The notes below the pieces were generated by a model. It had not been told where the DNA came from. It saw nothing but the letters and a program-made list of their open reading frames with translations, and did not search any database. The position numbers were made by a program, and so were the translations under genes. DNA of 64,000 nucleotides from Oscheius sp. JU75 (taxonomy: Eukaryota; Nematoda; Chromadorea; Rhabditida; Rhabditidae), in the NCBI GenBank assembly GCA_037178855.1, contig JASJZC010000007.1, positions 7,564,001 to 7,628,000 on the forward strand. Reading direction: 5' to 3'. Of the stretch, positions 40,382 through 52,501 are shown one piece after another. Positions within the stretch are counted from its first letter, which is position 1; each line of letters starts with the position of its first letter.

Positions 40382-40819
40382 GCAACTTGTCAACTCATTG
40401 TGATCCAACTACATATCAGGTTATGGTGTTGTTCGCATTTAGTCCATTAAAAATTGCATGTGAATAAGCCCTTAATGATATATGGACATGGTGAAAAGAG
40501 TGGAGTCACGGACAGTAGTGAGATATTTAAAAAAAAAACAAAGCTACCAGGGAAACCGGCTCGTGAAAAACGGATAGAAACTACTTTTTTTCTCGTCCAG
40601 AGGACTCATGCTGATCGCGATGGGCGTCCGATCCGGAACGAACACATTTAGCTCTTTCCTAGGAACTCATAATCCTGGAGAAATCCTGATCTTCTTCACC
40701 CTTATCCTCAAGCTGTCGGAATTTGATCTTGCTGACACTCAAAACATTCCACAAAACAGCAGTTAGGATTTGATGAAACAAAAAACTAGTGCAATATTAA
40801 AGATTTCGCCGTGCTTGGA

Positions 40820-41960
40820 TCCACATTCAGCGGTTGCATGTCATAATAACTTCCAAGTTCCTTAAGTTCCATCTATCCAATGCAGAAGAGGCTATCAAGA
40901 GCTTGACGTACACTGTCGATGAATTTGAGATCTTGGATGTGAAATTCGCTGAAACATTGAGACCGCACACCATCTTGAATGAGACGTGAATGCCAACGTG
41001 GTTCCAGATTTCGCCATCAAAGATACAGTGATACGAGTCGTCTAAGCGGATTTGGTCGCTGTCGCAGACGACTTTTACAAAATATGAAAACGATGTTTGC
41101 AGTTGAGAGCCAGATCGAGATTTTCTGCTCGTCCACTTTTGCTTTGACTTGCGAGAGTCTAGGTGCACCAGTCTTGGACGACTCTTGCTTTGTGTGCCGG
41201 TTCACTGACCTGTTGGAAGCACCAACGATAATTTCCACAAAGTTTTGTAGCCTCGGAACTGCGTCCGAGGCTACAAAACATCTTCTAGAATCTTCTTCTT
41301 GTACGCATTTTGATTGATTTTGACTCCAGCCTCGACGAATACCAAAGGATTTTCCCCATCGGATGTGATGGCTCCCCGAACCATAACTGAAGCTGGATGG
41401 GCACTTCTTCCGACGATTTTCCCTTTGGTAACAGCTTGTTTCATGTTTCCGGCAATTACTCGATTATTTTGACGGTTGAGAACAGGCTCAATGCTGAAGA
41501 GTCTTTAATCACGAATGTGCAGATGCGTGTCATTCCTGAAGCGCGCGAGAAACTTCTTGCTTCTCTCCACTCGTCTTCATTATTTTTTTCGTAAGCAGGT
41601 GAGCTTGTTATTTCCGATAAGACCTCATATTCAGCCGCTGTTTGACAAAGGTTCGGATAGAAGTAGCACCGATGTTCATCTTCTTGGCCATCTGCCTCAT
41701 TGAGCGGTGTCCATTTCGTCGCAGCTTCTCCCGAGCTTTTTTGACGACACTGAGAACAATCACATTGTATTTCCTTCCTCTTCCACGACGGTCAGATACG
41801 TTTTCAAGCCCCTTGAATCGTTTGATCTCTTCTTGGACTGTCCTTTGTGCTTGACTGATCGCTCGCGTACCATGACCCAGCTTGTACATATCGATGACGC
41901 CAGGACGCTTCTGGTTCGACTCAACCATGATGTCTAAACTGCTAAACCGTGAAAATCAAT
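40820..41960 (-). mobile_element. Tc1-like transposase relic (frameshifted, inactive)
   Basis: Reading from about 41928 downward, the N-terminal part is intact for 106 codons: GHGTRAISQAQRTVQEEIKR, a DRRGRGRKY, SMRQMAKKMNIGATSIRTF. This is the paired helix-turn-helix DNA-binding region of Tc1-like elements. Further down are fragments matching SHPMGKILWYSS near 41370 and FQQVSEPAHKARVVQDW near 41180. In active copies the latter reads QQD; here the catalytic Asp is Val. Stops and frame changes interrupt the rest. Ends and terminal inverted repeats were not resolved. It lies between the APIP and UGT genes. Confidence 0.82.
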
Positions 41961-42339
41961 TTGTAAAAAATAATAAAAAACGATAAAACACGCAAAAATG
42001 TGAAATATGCAATCGAAAAAGATTATCGCGAACCACGCAGGTAATTAACACGCACCCTGTACTCATATTACAAAGTGGGAGAGAGACGGAGCGAACCATG
42101 ATCAAAGGGATGGGGAACCTGACGGTATCAATGTGCTGGAATCATTGCCATCATTAGAACAAAGCAGACAATGCAGAGACGTCTGAAATAGGAGATTCCA
42201 AATAATTTCTCAGTTTCCGTACTCGTGACCGATTGTCCTTGAAACTGCAGTCTATGCTTTTAAGTTTCTTACGGGTCACCTCCTGAACTGTCTACGGGCA
42301 ACATTATACTACTTTCCGTCTCCGCTCCTTCTCTTCTCG

Positions 42340-44136
42340 ATGTTGAGCTATCTCTCTTTTCTCCTGATAGCTGGTGGGATCAGCTCTTCCAACATTCTAG
42401 TCTGGAGTCCGGCATATGGTCAGAGTCATGTTAACTTCATGGCCAGCATAGCAGAAACGCTGTCCACAGAACACAATGTTGTACGTTAGATTCTAAAGAA
42501 CTAAGAAAATTACAGATATAGACACTACTGATAGTGGAATATGATCGCGATATCGATGTTCCAACCGTAGGAGGCTTCCATTTGCAACGCTATTTCTCAA
42601 AACTAGTTACTTCGGATGAATGGTCCAACCTACTGTTCAAGAAGGCTAACGTCTTTTCCCAAAAAACGTTTGAGCTCGGAGACTACTGGGTAATCGAGGA
42701 CATAAACTACAGAGTCTGTCAAAGTAAATTTTCTTCCTCATCGATAAAAAAGCTTTAGGTATGCTCGATGATGTAAATTTCACTAGACAACTCCGACTTG
42801 ATGGTTTTGATCTGATGTTTTTAGAAATGTTCCACTTTTGTCCAATCGGAATAGCAGAACTGGCCGGTATTCATAAAGTCGTGCTTGCTTCTAACCTGGG
42901 TATGACTATGACGCATATCCAGGTGAATGGTCTTGACATAAAGCTCAGTCAGACTCCAGGTGGCTTTTCCGCGGCACTATCCAATGCTTTTTCAGTTTTC
43001 ATGTCAGCATATGGGACCAAGATGAAGTTCACGGAACGAGTATACAATGTTCTGTCGTACTTCGTGCAGAAGGTTTTCTTTATTCGAACTTATTACTCGC
43101 AGCAGTATCTCTTCTCACAATATTTCAATTACTTCTCTGATCTTTTGGACCTATTTCATGAGAAAACAACTCATGTTCTTCTGAACCTGAATGAGTTCAC
43201 AGATCCTGCCCCCGTTTTGCCTCACAATGTTAAGCACATCGGTGGAGCAACAATCCGTAATACTCGTCTTTTATCACAAGTAAGCATCTTCTCCTTTTCA
43301 AATTGGTAGTTTAGGAGCTCGAAAACCTTGTGAATTCTTCACCAGGTGGAGTAGTTCTCTTCTCTCTCGGTTCACTAGTAAACTCTATGGAGATGCCAAA
43401 GAAGATCCGGACAGCTTTCTTTGAAGCATTTGAGGCATTTCCTCAATACACTTTCCTTTGGAAAGACGATATTGCGGCTAACATGTCTGTCCCAAATGTC
43501 CATTTCCGTAGCTGGTTGCCCCAGGCTGACCTTCTTGCTCATCCGCGTGTGAAGGTCTTTATAACTCATGGAGGAATCAACTCCATACAGGAGGCATTGT
43601 ATTTTGGAGTACCTATGATAATCATGCCGCTATTTGCAGATCAGGTAACAGATTGGTTGAAAAGCCCACCTACCAAGAGCAACAAGTTCCAAAACCAAAT
43701 GACCGTTTTTAGGAAGGTAACGCAGCAATTGCAGCCGAAAGAGGGTATGGCGTACGAGTTAACAAATTTGAATTAACAAAGGATGTGCTTGTCAGTGCTT
43801 TGCACCAGATTTTGAGAGAAGACAGGTAATTTGAAAACTGACCGAACGTGTATGAAATTTAGTCCACACAGACCATTGGTTCGACAAGTATCATCTCTAT
43901 TGAAAGACAGTCCATATCGAATGCGTGAAGAAATCTTGAATGTGGCAAAAGCCTCAGCTTCAAAAATACCGCTAACTCACATTCATTCTAGGAAGGCAAT
44001 GTCTTTTTTTCAATTTTATAATTTCGACGTGTACCTGTATTTGGCATCCATTGTTCTTTTTCTTTTTGTTAGCACCATTGCATTGTTCAATTTTTCTTCT
44101 CCTCAGTGTCAAAAACTGTCTAGCCCGGTGCGGTGA
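42340..44136 (+). CDS. UDP-glucuronosyltransferase (UGT, GT1 family)
   Basis: An ER membrane enzyme that transfers a sugar from a UDP-sugar to small lipophilic acceptors in detoxification. Exons are 42340-42480, 42522-42723, 42759-43279, 43315-43644, 43713-43825 and 43863-44136, giving 526 aa, a normal length. Residues 1-18 are a signal peptide (MLSYLSFLLIAGGISSS). The N-terminal domain begins with SPAYGQSHVNFMASIAETL, typical of nematode UGTs. The UDP-sugar binding signature lies at about 345-398: VHFRSWLPQADLLAHPRV, then FITHGGINSIQEALYFGVPM, then LFADQ. The C-terminal transmembrane segment (VYLYLASIVLFLFVSTIALF) is followed by a short tail. Introns are 34-68 bp. Confidence 0.95.
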
Positions 44137-46001
44137 TCAGCAATGAACAGTTGGCTTCTCAACTCTTCGCATCGAATCCAGGTATAGTCTTTAGAGCTCA
44201 AGGATGAGAATGGTGGCGCGCCGAATATGCAGCTTAAGAACGGTTCACGCGAGTTCACGTGTGGGCGACGGGAGGGAACTTACCCTCAACACGTGTGGCG
44301 GCGTTTTGCGCTGTGTAAACAGCGAAGGCTTAACCGAAGACACATTGCGGCCGGATATCGATAAGTTCGATACCTCGGTGCCCTCGTCTGATCCATATTT
44401 TTCCTTTTTCATTACAGTGATTTTATCTCAAGTATCCGCCATCGGTACCACTTTTCCGTTTGCGAAACGATTCATTTTTAATTCAGCATAAAATTTATGA
44501 GAGCCCAATGTGGTATCTCTCATAATCATAGAAGTTTCTATGAATATAACTTGCCAAGTTTGCGGACGACTTTAGCTTTTCTGCCGATCGCTCTTGCAAT
44601 CTTTGCTCTCATCTTCACCAGATATGTAGAAAGAACTAAGTTGGTTCTGCCATGTCTTGTCTCTGTGAGTGTCGAAAGTACCGTTGCTACTCTCTATGTA
44701 TCTACAAGACAAGTCTGGACCTATTTTTCCCGGCTGTGGGTGGTCAAAAGACTCGCAGAACCACAGAAACTAATTAAATATCTTGGTGTGCAGCCATTAA
44801 TATTTGGAATTTATCATAGAGAAATATTTAGACTTTCTGCAGAGTACAGAGAAACGACTGCGTCATCGAATAATCATTTTCGCAGCTTACAGCTCATGCG
44901 CGAGAACATACACATAGGTGTTTCAATCACTAGCTTCCCTTCCGCAGTAGTCGCCCACCATGAAACCTTTCGGAAGACGGATTAAAAAAGGACATAAAGA
45001 AGTTAGTTTTTTTTTCAAGATTTGTGCTCCTTTTCTTCTGAGAACGTTTACTCAGACGAAGGATGACTATATTGCAACACCTATCTGTATAGTCATACTC
45101 CGCATCTCTCGCTTACAGTTCTTCCCTGTTTCTCTTCTCTCTCTCTCTCAGCTGCCCGGATGCTCGAGAAAAGTTTTTACGGCCGCTCGACCCCTCACCT
45201 GTGCTCTCGCTTTGCTCAACCTACGATTGATCTGTTTTGAAGTTTTTCCCGAACCGAAAGACTGCTGTTCAACACTCGCCTAATCCTATTCTTCCCATCT
45301 TTTGGCCGTACTGACTAATCTCCTTTCACTCTTCAAAAAAGCGGCTATACGTGGGGGACTGTTTATGCTATAGCCTCTCATCATTAATCACTTGGTTTCC
45401 AATTCGTGGCTGATGATGATATTTATAAACTTTGACACAAGCAGCCTCGTACAGTTTGCCCTCCGGCGGACCTTGTTCGTGGCAAAGTTCACGCCCCAGA
45501 CGTCCAACCGGCTGTCTGTTTGTCCTTTCTTGTTGGCGTGCATGCCTTCTCGCGCGTACCTACTCGCCTCTTTTGTATCAAACTTGCTCCCGCGACTGCA
45601 AAACGTAACAAACTTTACCCCTTGGCACAACGCTCATAACTTGAACGGTAACCACTTTTGCGATGGCTTACGCCGCAACAGTACTTGATTTACACACCTA
45701 GTCTCTTAACCTATTCTGGCACAAGGGAATTTGACAAATTTCAAGGATTTCCTGTATGTTATTCAAATTTTGGGCATGCTTTGTCTGTTCCAAGTCATCG
45801 ATTTGTCTCTCCTCGCATCCAATATTGCATTCTTGAACACCTCTATACGCGTATGCAGTTTTCTTCCTCTTACTTTCTCTCCTAGGACGGTCCTTGAAAT
45901 GCCCTCGCCGACAAGCATTCTTATGCGTAATTACCGTTTAAACTTCGTCATGGTTGCTCTCTAAATGTCATCGCTTTTCTTACATTTCTCGGCGGTTCGC
46001 C
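44137..46001. other. 1.9-kb region without a supported gene
   Basis: Pyrimidine-rich on the plus strand. A GC-richer block at about 45410-45660 is open on both strands (98 and 80 codons) but shows no family signature. It may be a degraded repeat. Confidence 0.4.
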
Positions 46002-49000
46002 ATGATGAGAAGACGGTTTTCCTTGCAGGTCCCAATGGGATCCGAACCTGGAACATCTGGTACAATGCATGTGCCAGAATCCTACGACCCAGGTGAGAGT
46101 TCTCATTTTGTTTTGCCAAGAGTTTCTTTAGGCGAAGACCTTATGTCCGAAGATCCAATGTCTCCAGGAATCATGGCCACCCCTTTAATTCGATCGGATG
46201 TCAAGTTTGATCAGTGCTACGAGATTTGCACCCATATGGAAGAGTGAGTATTTCCGAGTCTTTTTCAATATTTATTCTAGTGGCAAATTTGGAAAAGTGT
46301 ACATGGTGAGGAACAAATCTACAAATAAGGAGTTTGCAGCTAAATTCATCAAGATCAAAAAGGTAATGTGAGTTTTTAGATCCTTTCATGCCCGAGTTCA
46401 GCTTGCTGACAAAGAGGGCGTCGAGAAAGAAGTTTCAATACTGTGCAGCCTTCGACATCCCAAGATTGCTCAAATATATGATGCCTTTTATACTGTAAAC
46501 AATGAGGTTGTGCTCATTATGGAAATGTAAGTTTGTGTCTCTCTATTCTAGAAAGAATTCCATGTCGGCTGGCATTACAGTTGAATCACTTGGCGCTGAA
46601 TTGTCGTGCTCGGTGATGATCGACATGGAATTTTTGATGTGCCAAAAATAGTTACAACTTTCAGTGTACGTGGTGGAGAACTCTTCAAACGGGTAGCTGA
46701 TGATAATTACGTGTTGACGGAGCAGGCTGTAGCCATCATAATTTGGCAGCTGTGTGAAGCCATAGAATTCATCCATTCCCAACATATCATTCACCTGGAC
46801 CTCAAGGTTAGAAATTCAAGACTTTGGCCAAAACAACTACCTGTTTGCATCTTTTTTCGCGGGGGTGCCGTCGCGACTTTATGAACGCCGATCGCAGCTC
46901 AAGAAACGAGAAAATGCCTCTGATCCTTAATTAGGAATAGATCTATTTTCGAAGAGATTCTTCGATTTTTATCTGAACGATCACTCAATTTGTTTATATC
47001 CCAATCAATCACCCTCCGCTGCTTTGTCGGAATTTCCCCTGTTCATTTTGACGTCATAGACTGAGGGTTTTCGGGGATGGGACCAGCTGACTCGGGGGCG
47101 CTCTCAGATCACGAGACCATCACTGATCATCCGGGCCGGAAACGACTTGTCTATCCTAAAACATAAGAGAACAGTTTTCAGCCCGAGAATATTATGTGCG
47201 TATCGGAGACGGGGAACAAAATCAAGTTGATTGACTTCGGGTTGGCTCAATTCTACGATGGTAGTAAAGTGAGTTATTTGTATTCGTGACCAATGGTTGT
47301 TACAATGCATTCGAATGCTTGCCCATGAGGCGTGAAGACGTCCTGATTTGGGCATCGTTCGACTGACTGAGAAACATTCAAAATAGTATCTTGCAGGAAG
47401 TGAAATACTTGGCCTGCACACCTGAGTTTGGAGCTCCAGAAGTCATCACATTTGAAAATTTGTCCTTTCACACGGACATGTGGAGTGTCGGAGTTATAAC
47501 TTACTTACTGTAAGATAAACCACCGAACTTTACAGAAACACTATTAAGGTTGTCTGGCTACTCTCCATTTCTTGGCGAAAACGATGCAGAAACCTACACA
47601 AATGTGGAAAAGGCAGTTTGGGAGTTCACAGAAGAGTTTGATGCCTTCACTCCAGAGTCCAAAGACTTCATCTCAAAGCTCTTGATTAAAAACCCAAAGT
47701 CAGAAGACCATTTTTAAGAGGCGCTCATCGAGTATTCAACGTTTCAGGGAAAGAATGCTTCCTGCTGCGTGTCTTGCTCATCCATGGATCACGCAGCATC
47801 GTGCAAAAGCTCTCGCTGCTGCCAACTCGACGAAGCCTGTCGCCGAAGGAGCAAAGATCGACAACCGTCTCATGAGGCGATATAATGCCAGGAGGAAATT
47901 CCGTGTAAGTCTTCGTTATTATTTTCACCATCAATGTTTCACTGGTTATTCTGTTTCTGTAACAACTTCTTCGGCTAAAAAGCGTAGGAGGAAAGTTCCT
48001 TCACGAATGTTTGGTGACCCGAGTTCTATTAAATGCATTTGCTATTAGTTCGGTTCTCCGTTCATCTTGCCGCGTGGCTCTTTCTATAAACTAATACTAT
48101 TCCACGTCGTGCATTCGCAGAACTCTTCTTTCCAGGAAGCTGGCTACAAAGTCCGATTCCTGATATCCATGCTTGGTATACGTAAATCGCTCCAAGCTCG
48201 CAAGAGCGAAAACGGACTCAAATACTTTGAGCCGATAATCAAGATGGCTGAAGAGAGGGAAAAGAAGGTAGTTTTGAGTTTTGGCCGTGGTGGTATGCTT
48301 AAATTTTAGCTTACAATGATTGCAAATGCCTTGTCAAGTCGGCCACCTGCACCACTGCCGCTTGGGGTAAGCTTTGGTGCGCCTTTTCTCATTGCTTCTT
48401 CAGGAGTTTACGGGACCTCTTCCTGTCTCTCTCAGTAAAAAACGTGCTTCTCTTGCCACTGACAGCCACGGTAATGTTGTTCTTGGTAAACAGGAAAAGG
48501 AAGAGAAAGTGGTGAAAATGTTCAAAGAGAAGTCTGCACTCCCTCCGAAAATACCTGCAAATCCAAGCAAACCATTGGAGGAAGGAGTGAAAATTGTAAC
48601 CCAATCTCATAGCTTGAAGTAATTTGTGCACTTCAGATTACAAAAACGGTTGTGGACCCCGTCACTGGAGAAGTTAAGACCGTCAAAAAGAAGTCAATTA
48701 AGAAGAAGAAGGAGCCAGTTGTGGAGAAGACTGCTGAAACCAGCATCGGGACACCCACCAAAAATAATTCCGTGTCTTTGGAGACTGCTGAAGCAAATAT
48801 GAAGAAGCTCAGTCTGGTCCATGCAGATAGCGCACCTGTTGCACCAGCAACCAACGTTGCAGTTGCCAAGAAAAAGAGTCTGCCTATTGATCTCAACACT
48901 GTCTTGACATCATCCACCCAAAAGCAGCGTCTTGCCAGTTCGGATGGTCTGTCTTCGGAGTCTTCAAGCACCAGAAAGAGTGTGACTTTCGAGAAATCCG

Positions 49001-51537
49001 CAACAGACAAGAAGAGCAGCATCACTTCGGAGTCGTCTGTTCAACCGCCTCTCAAGAAGATCAGTCTCAGCTCTGAAATTCCTGAGACACCTAAGAAAAA
49101 GAAGACCGTCGTCCTGGTCGAGCCACCTCCAACACCTCAAGTGGCTGAAACAAAGGGGGAAAGCCTTCTGTCTATTCTGAAGAAGAGAAAGAGTCTACCG
49201 ACGGAGATTCCTCTGTCCATTTCCGAAGAGAAGAAAGAGATCCTGAGAAAGCAGAGTCTACACACTGAAATGCCTGCAATTACGACAAAGAGCGCTGAGA
49301 CGACCCCGAAGAAGAAGCTCTCAGTTTCCAAAGAGGCTCCCGTCGTTGAGGTTAAAGTTCATGAGCAGAAGGAGAAACATGCAACAGTCACCGATATACC
49401 GAAGAAGCGAAAGAGTTTGGTCGCTGTCAGTGAAACAGTTCCTCTCGTACCTGCTAAGAGCGAGAACTTGATTGCTCCTCGAATGGAGAAGAAGGTGACC
49501 AAATCGGAGAGCAGTGACAGTCACAAGGAGAACAGGGAACAGGAGGAGAAGAAACCTACGAGACAGGTATCAAAACACATATTGCATAGTTTCATGACAT
49601 TTTAGGGTGCCGTCAAAAAGAAGGAAAAGGTTGACGATAGTGTTCTAAACCTTATGACAACAAGAAAGTCAGTCGATTTATCGTCGTCGCAATCGATTGC
49701 CACAAAGGATGGCAAAAAAACTTCGGAGACTGTCATTGTTCGGAAGAAGGTAGTACCAATTTATTCAACACTAAAGACTTTTCAGTTGTCTCTCAAATCG
49801 ACCGGCGAGAAGGATAAGGCTGACGAGGCTAAGGTAGAGATCAAGAAAGACGAAAAGAAAACGGAGAGCCTGATCAAGGCCAGGCTCTCGAAGTTAAATA
49901 GCGAGGCACCGCCTCTCAGTTTCAACATCATGTCTGTCGCTCAGAAAAGCTTTCCTACTGAAGGTACAACCGTTTCATCCAACTGAAATGAATCAGTTTT
50001 GCAGAGAAGAAGTCAGCTACAATTATCAGCATGACACCCGAGAAGTTAACCACAACTACCACTTCAACGACGACCAGTGTCAAGAAGAAGTCATCCATCA
50101 CCGAGAAAAAGGTTCAGCTGAGCACAGCTGCTGGCAAAACTGTCGAACAGGTCGAAAAGACTAACAGTACTCATGATAAGCTCAAAGTCAGTCAGGTATA
50201 AATGATACTATTCTTGGCAAATCACCAAATCCAGATAACTATCAAGAAGGAAGAGTCACCAGAGCTTGAGACTCCTCTCACATCTGTTGAGAAACGGGTC
50301 GTCAAGAAGAACTCTCTAAAGGCACTGTCAGAAAAACAGCGCAAGGAGGAAGAGACGACTCAGAACGGAACAATTGTACAGATTTCCAAGGTCCTCAATG
50401 ACAAGTCTCTCAACCACATGGCTGTGAATCAGCAGACGACGGTATGTTCGTGCCTGTTTGGTTTTGCATGCGACGTGTTCGGTGTTGTCCGTGTATTCCA
50501 ATATGTGCTCAATCTCGGGAAATGAGTAAATGTTTCTGTACAAGAATAGCTTAAGTAATATATAGGTTTGCCCATTGTACCTATGGCTGAAGTTTGTTTG
50601 GCTTCTAACATCTTGTCCTCACAACTTTCGCTGACACTTTACCCTCAAATCTTACAATTTCAGGCTCCTTCTGGTGCGGTGAAGAAGGTTTCTCTGACTC
50701 ACACCAATGAGGTCAACAAGAAGGTTGAAGGAAAGGCTGAGGCTGAAGTCACTCCTAAGAGGACCAGCCTCAAGAAGTCTGATATCACAATGACTGAAAA
50801 GGTGAAACAGTACTTTCAATAGAACCTTGTGCTTTCAGAACAAATCTACTCTGGGCGCAGACGTGAATGGGAACAAAACTGTGCTTCAGAAGACTCACAA
50901 AACTGAGGTTTGCCTTCTATTTACAATTTTGCTAAGATTCTCCTTTTAGATCAAAATCACACCTACATTTAATGGTGAAAGCCTTGTCAAAGTCGAGGCC
51001 CCTAAGAACAACGTCGACAAGAAGCGGGGTTCTATTCTTACGGTTCCAAATCTGAGTCATAGAGACAGCTCCGAGGAGAGAAAGACGGTAGCTCGGTTTT
51101 CTTTCCAAGTTAACAGTTACCCATTCCAGGTCCGATTCGTCGGAGACTTGAAGGAAACTCTTCCTCCGAAAAGTCGCTCCCCAATGCCTGGTCTTAAAAG
51201 AATGAACTCAGAGAGTGCTCTCCACAAAAAGGTTCAGTCGGCAGTGAAGGTTGAGGAAAAGGTTACTCAGGTGCGCAATGTAGACACGCTTCAAAACAAT
51301 GAAATTTAGGACGATGGCGCAGTAAAAAAGCAGAAGCGTTTGCTGAAGTCGGCCAAATCGGAAGACGTTTTTATTCCAAAGGACGAGTTCTCGTTCCATA
51401 CTCTCAAGGAAACACTCCTGCGACGCGTCAGTGACGCGTCCAATAATGAATCGATGGTGGTCGTTCCAAAAGAATGCGTGTCTGTTGCCAAAACTCACTC
51501 TGTCAAGGATCGTCTCCGTCAATTTGAGAAGAAGTAA
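46002..51537 (+). CDS. Myosin-light-chain-kinase-like Ser/Thr kinase with long Lys/Ser-rich tail
   Basis: A calmodulin-regulated-type kinase of about 1267 aa in 22 exons. Exons are 46002-46092, 46132-46243, 46281-46362, 46402-46526, 46665-46806, 47182-47268, 47397-47509, 47549-47698, 47748-47904, 48136-48267, 48310-48366, 48404-48595, 48637-49566, 49606-49749, 49786-49963, 50005-50195, 50235-50441, 50664-50801, 50839-50907, 50950-51087, 51130-51270 and 51310-51537. The kinase domain covers about 62-330: [57 protein letters not shown]. The glycine loop reads HMEDGKFGKVY, with Glu at the first Gly position. An autoinhibitory/calmodulin-binding type segment follows (MRRYNARRKFREAGYKVRFL). No Ig or fibronectin domain is present, unlike twitchin or titin kinases. 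The tail repeats basic KKxSL modules. The start may instead be ATG 46030 after a TTGCAG acceptor. Poly(A) signal at 51771. Confidence 0.93.
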
Positions 51538-51770
51538 CTGAAAAACTGCCCATGCTTCGTTCCTGGGTTGTTTGTATGTATAATTTGTGGTCATTTTCAC
51601 CCCATTCTTGCTGTGATGCTTTTTTCCCTGAATTCACGAGTATTTCCCAGCTCACTTTTTCTGATAATAAGCTATATGATCTATTGCCTAGAATTCAGTT
51701 GCTAATTTTGCCATGTTCCTGAAGCAGAATACGTGTCATAGTATCCCAGAATGTTCCTTGTGTGTAATCA

Positions 51771-51776
51771 AATAAA
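51771..51776 (+). terminator. Poly(A) signal of the MLCK-like gene
   Basis: AATAAA lies about 235 bp downstream of the stop codon on the coding strand. Confidence 0.5.
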
Positions 51777-52501
51777 TTATCATTATCAAGTGCGCCGCAG
51801 CTAATTTAAAAGGACCGCTGATAAGCTATCGCTGCGTCGAAAACAAAACACTACGAATTCGCAACAGGGCAAAGAAGACAAAGAGGCTGATAAACGCTTG
51901 AACCTAGTCTAAGGAGTTACAATGCATTGGAACGTTTTGTTAAGGATAATCACGTGTTCAAAAACACCGGAATCTGTTAATTCAGGTCACTACGGAACAA
52001 AAACCATATTTCTCACCTTGGCATGTGGCCAAAACTAAAGGTCTGCTACATTGGAGGCAGTTCAAATCCTTCGAACACTATTTTTGAATCTGATTTAAGT
52101 GAAGAATTTTAGAATTCGCTACGCTTTTGTATAATGTATAAATTGCTTTTCGGTAGTAGAATCACATTTTCATAATTTTGCTTTGCTTTGGTTACTAATC
52201 TTATCTAATCCTCAGTCTGTCTATTTTCTTGTAAATCATTTACATATGGCGGCAATTTACGACCTGAGACATGTGTGTGAGCGCTTGTCACCTCAGTTAA
52301 TCCCCACAGTAATAAAAAAGCTGGCCGATAGAGATGACGGATTACCCGCAATCCTGATGAGATAGAGGCTGTATAGGTATCATATAACAGCAGGAGGACC
52401 GCTTGAGCCTTTACAACCATCTAAGCAACCGCCACTTTTGTGACCATGTGGTGAGCCGGGGTCACATATGGTTGTGCGGTCAGTCCATCAACTCCATAGC
52501 C
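51777..52501. other. Intergenic region, no gene recognised
   Basis: AT-rich sequence between the MLCK-like gene and the single-pass membrane protein gene. No exon is supported. Confidence 0.45.

Noticed and set aside
45388-45688. Open frames on both strands in a GC-richer block
   Set aside because: No signature on either strand; more likely a degraded repeat than a gene.
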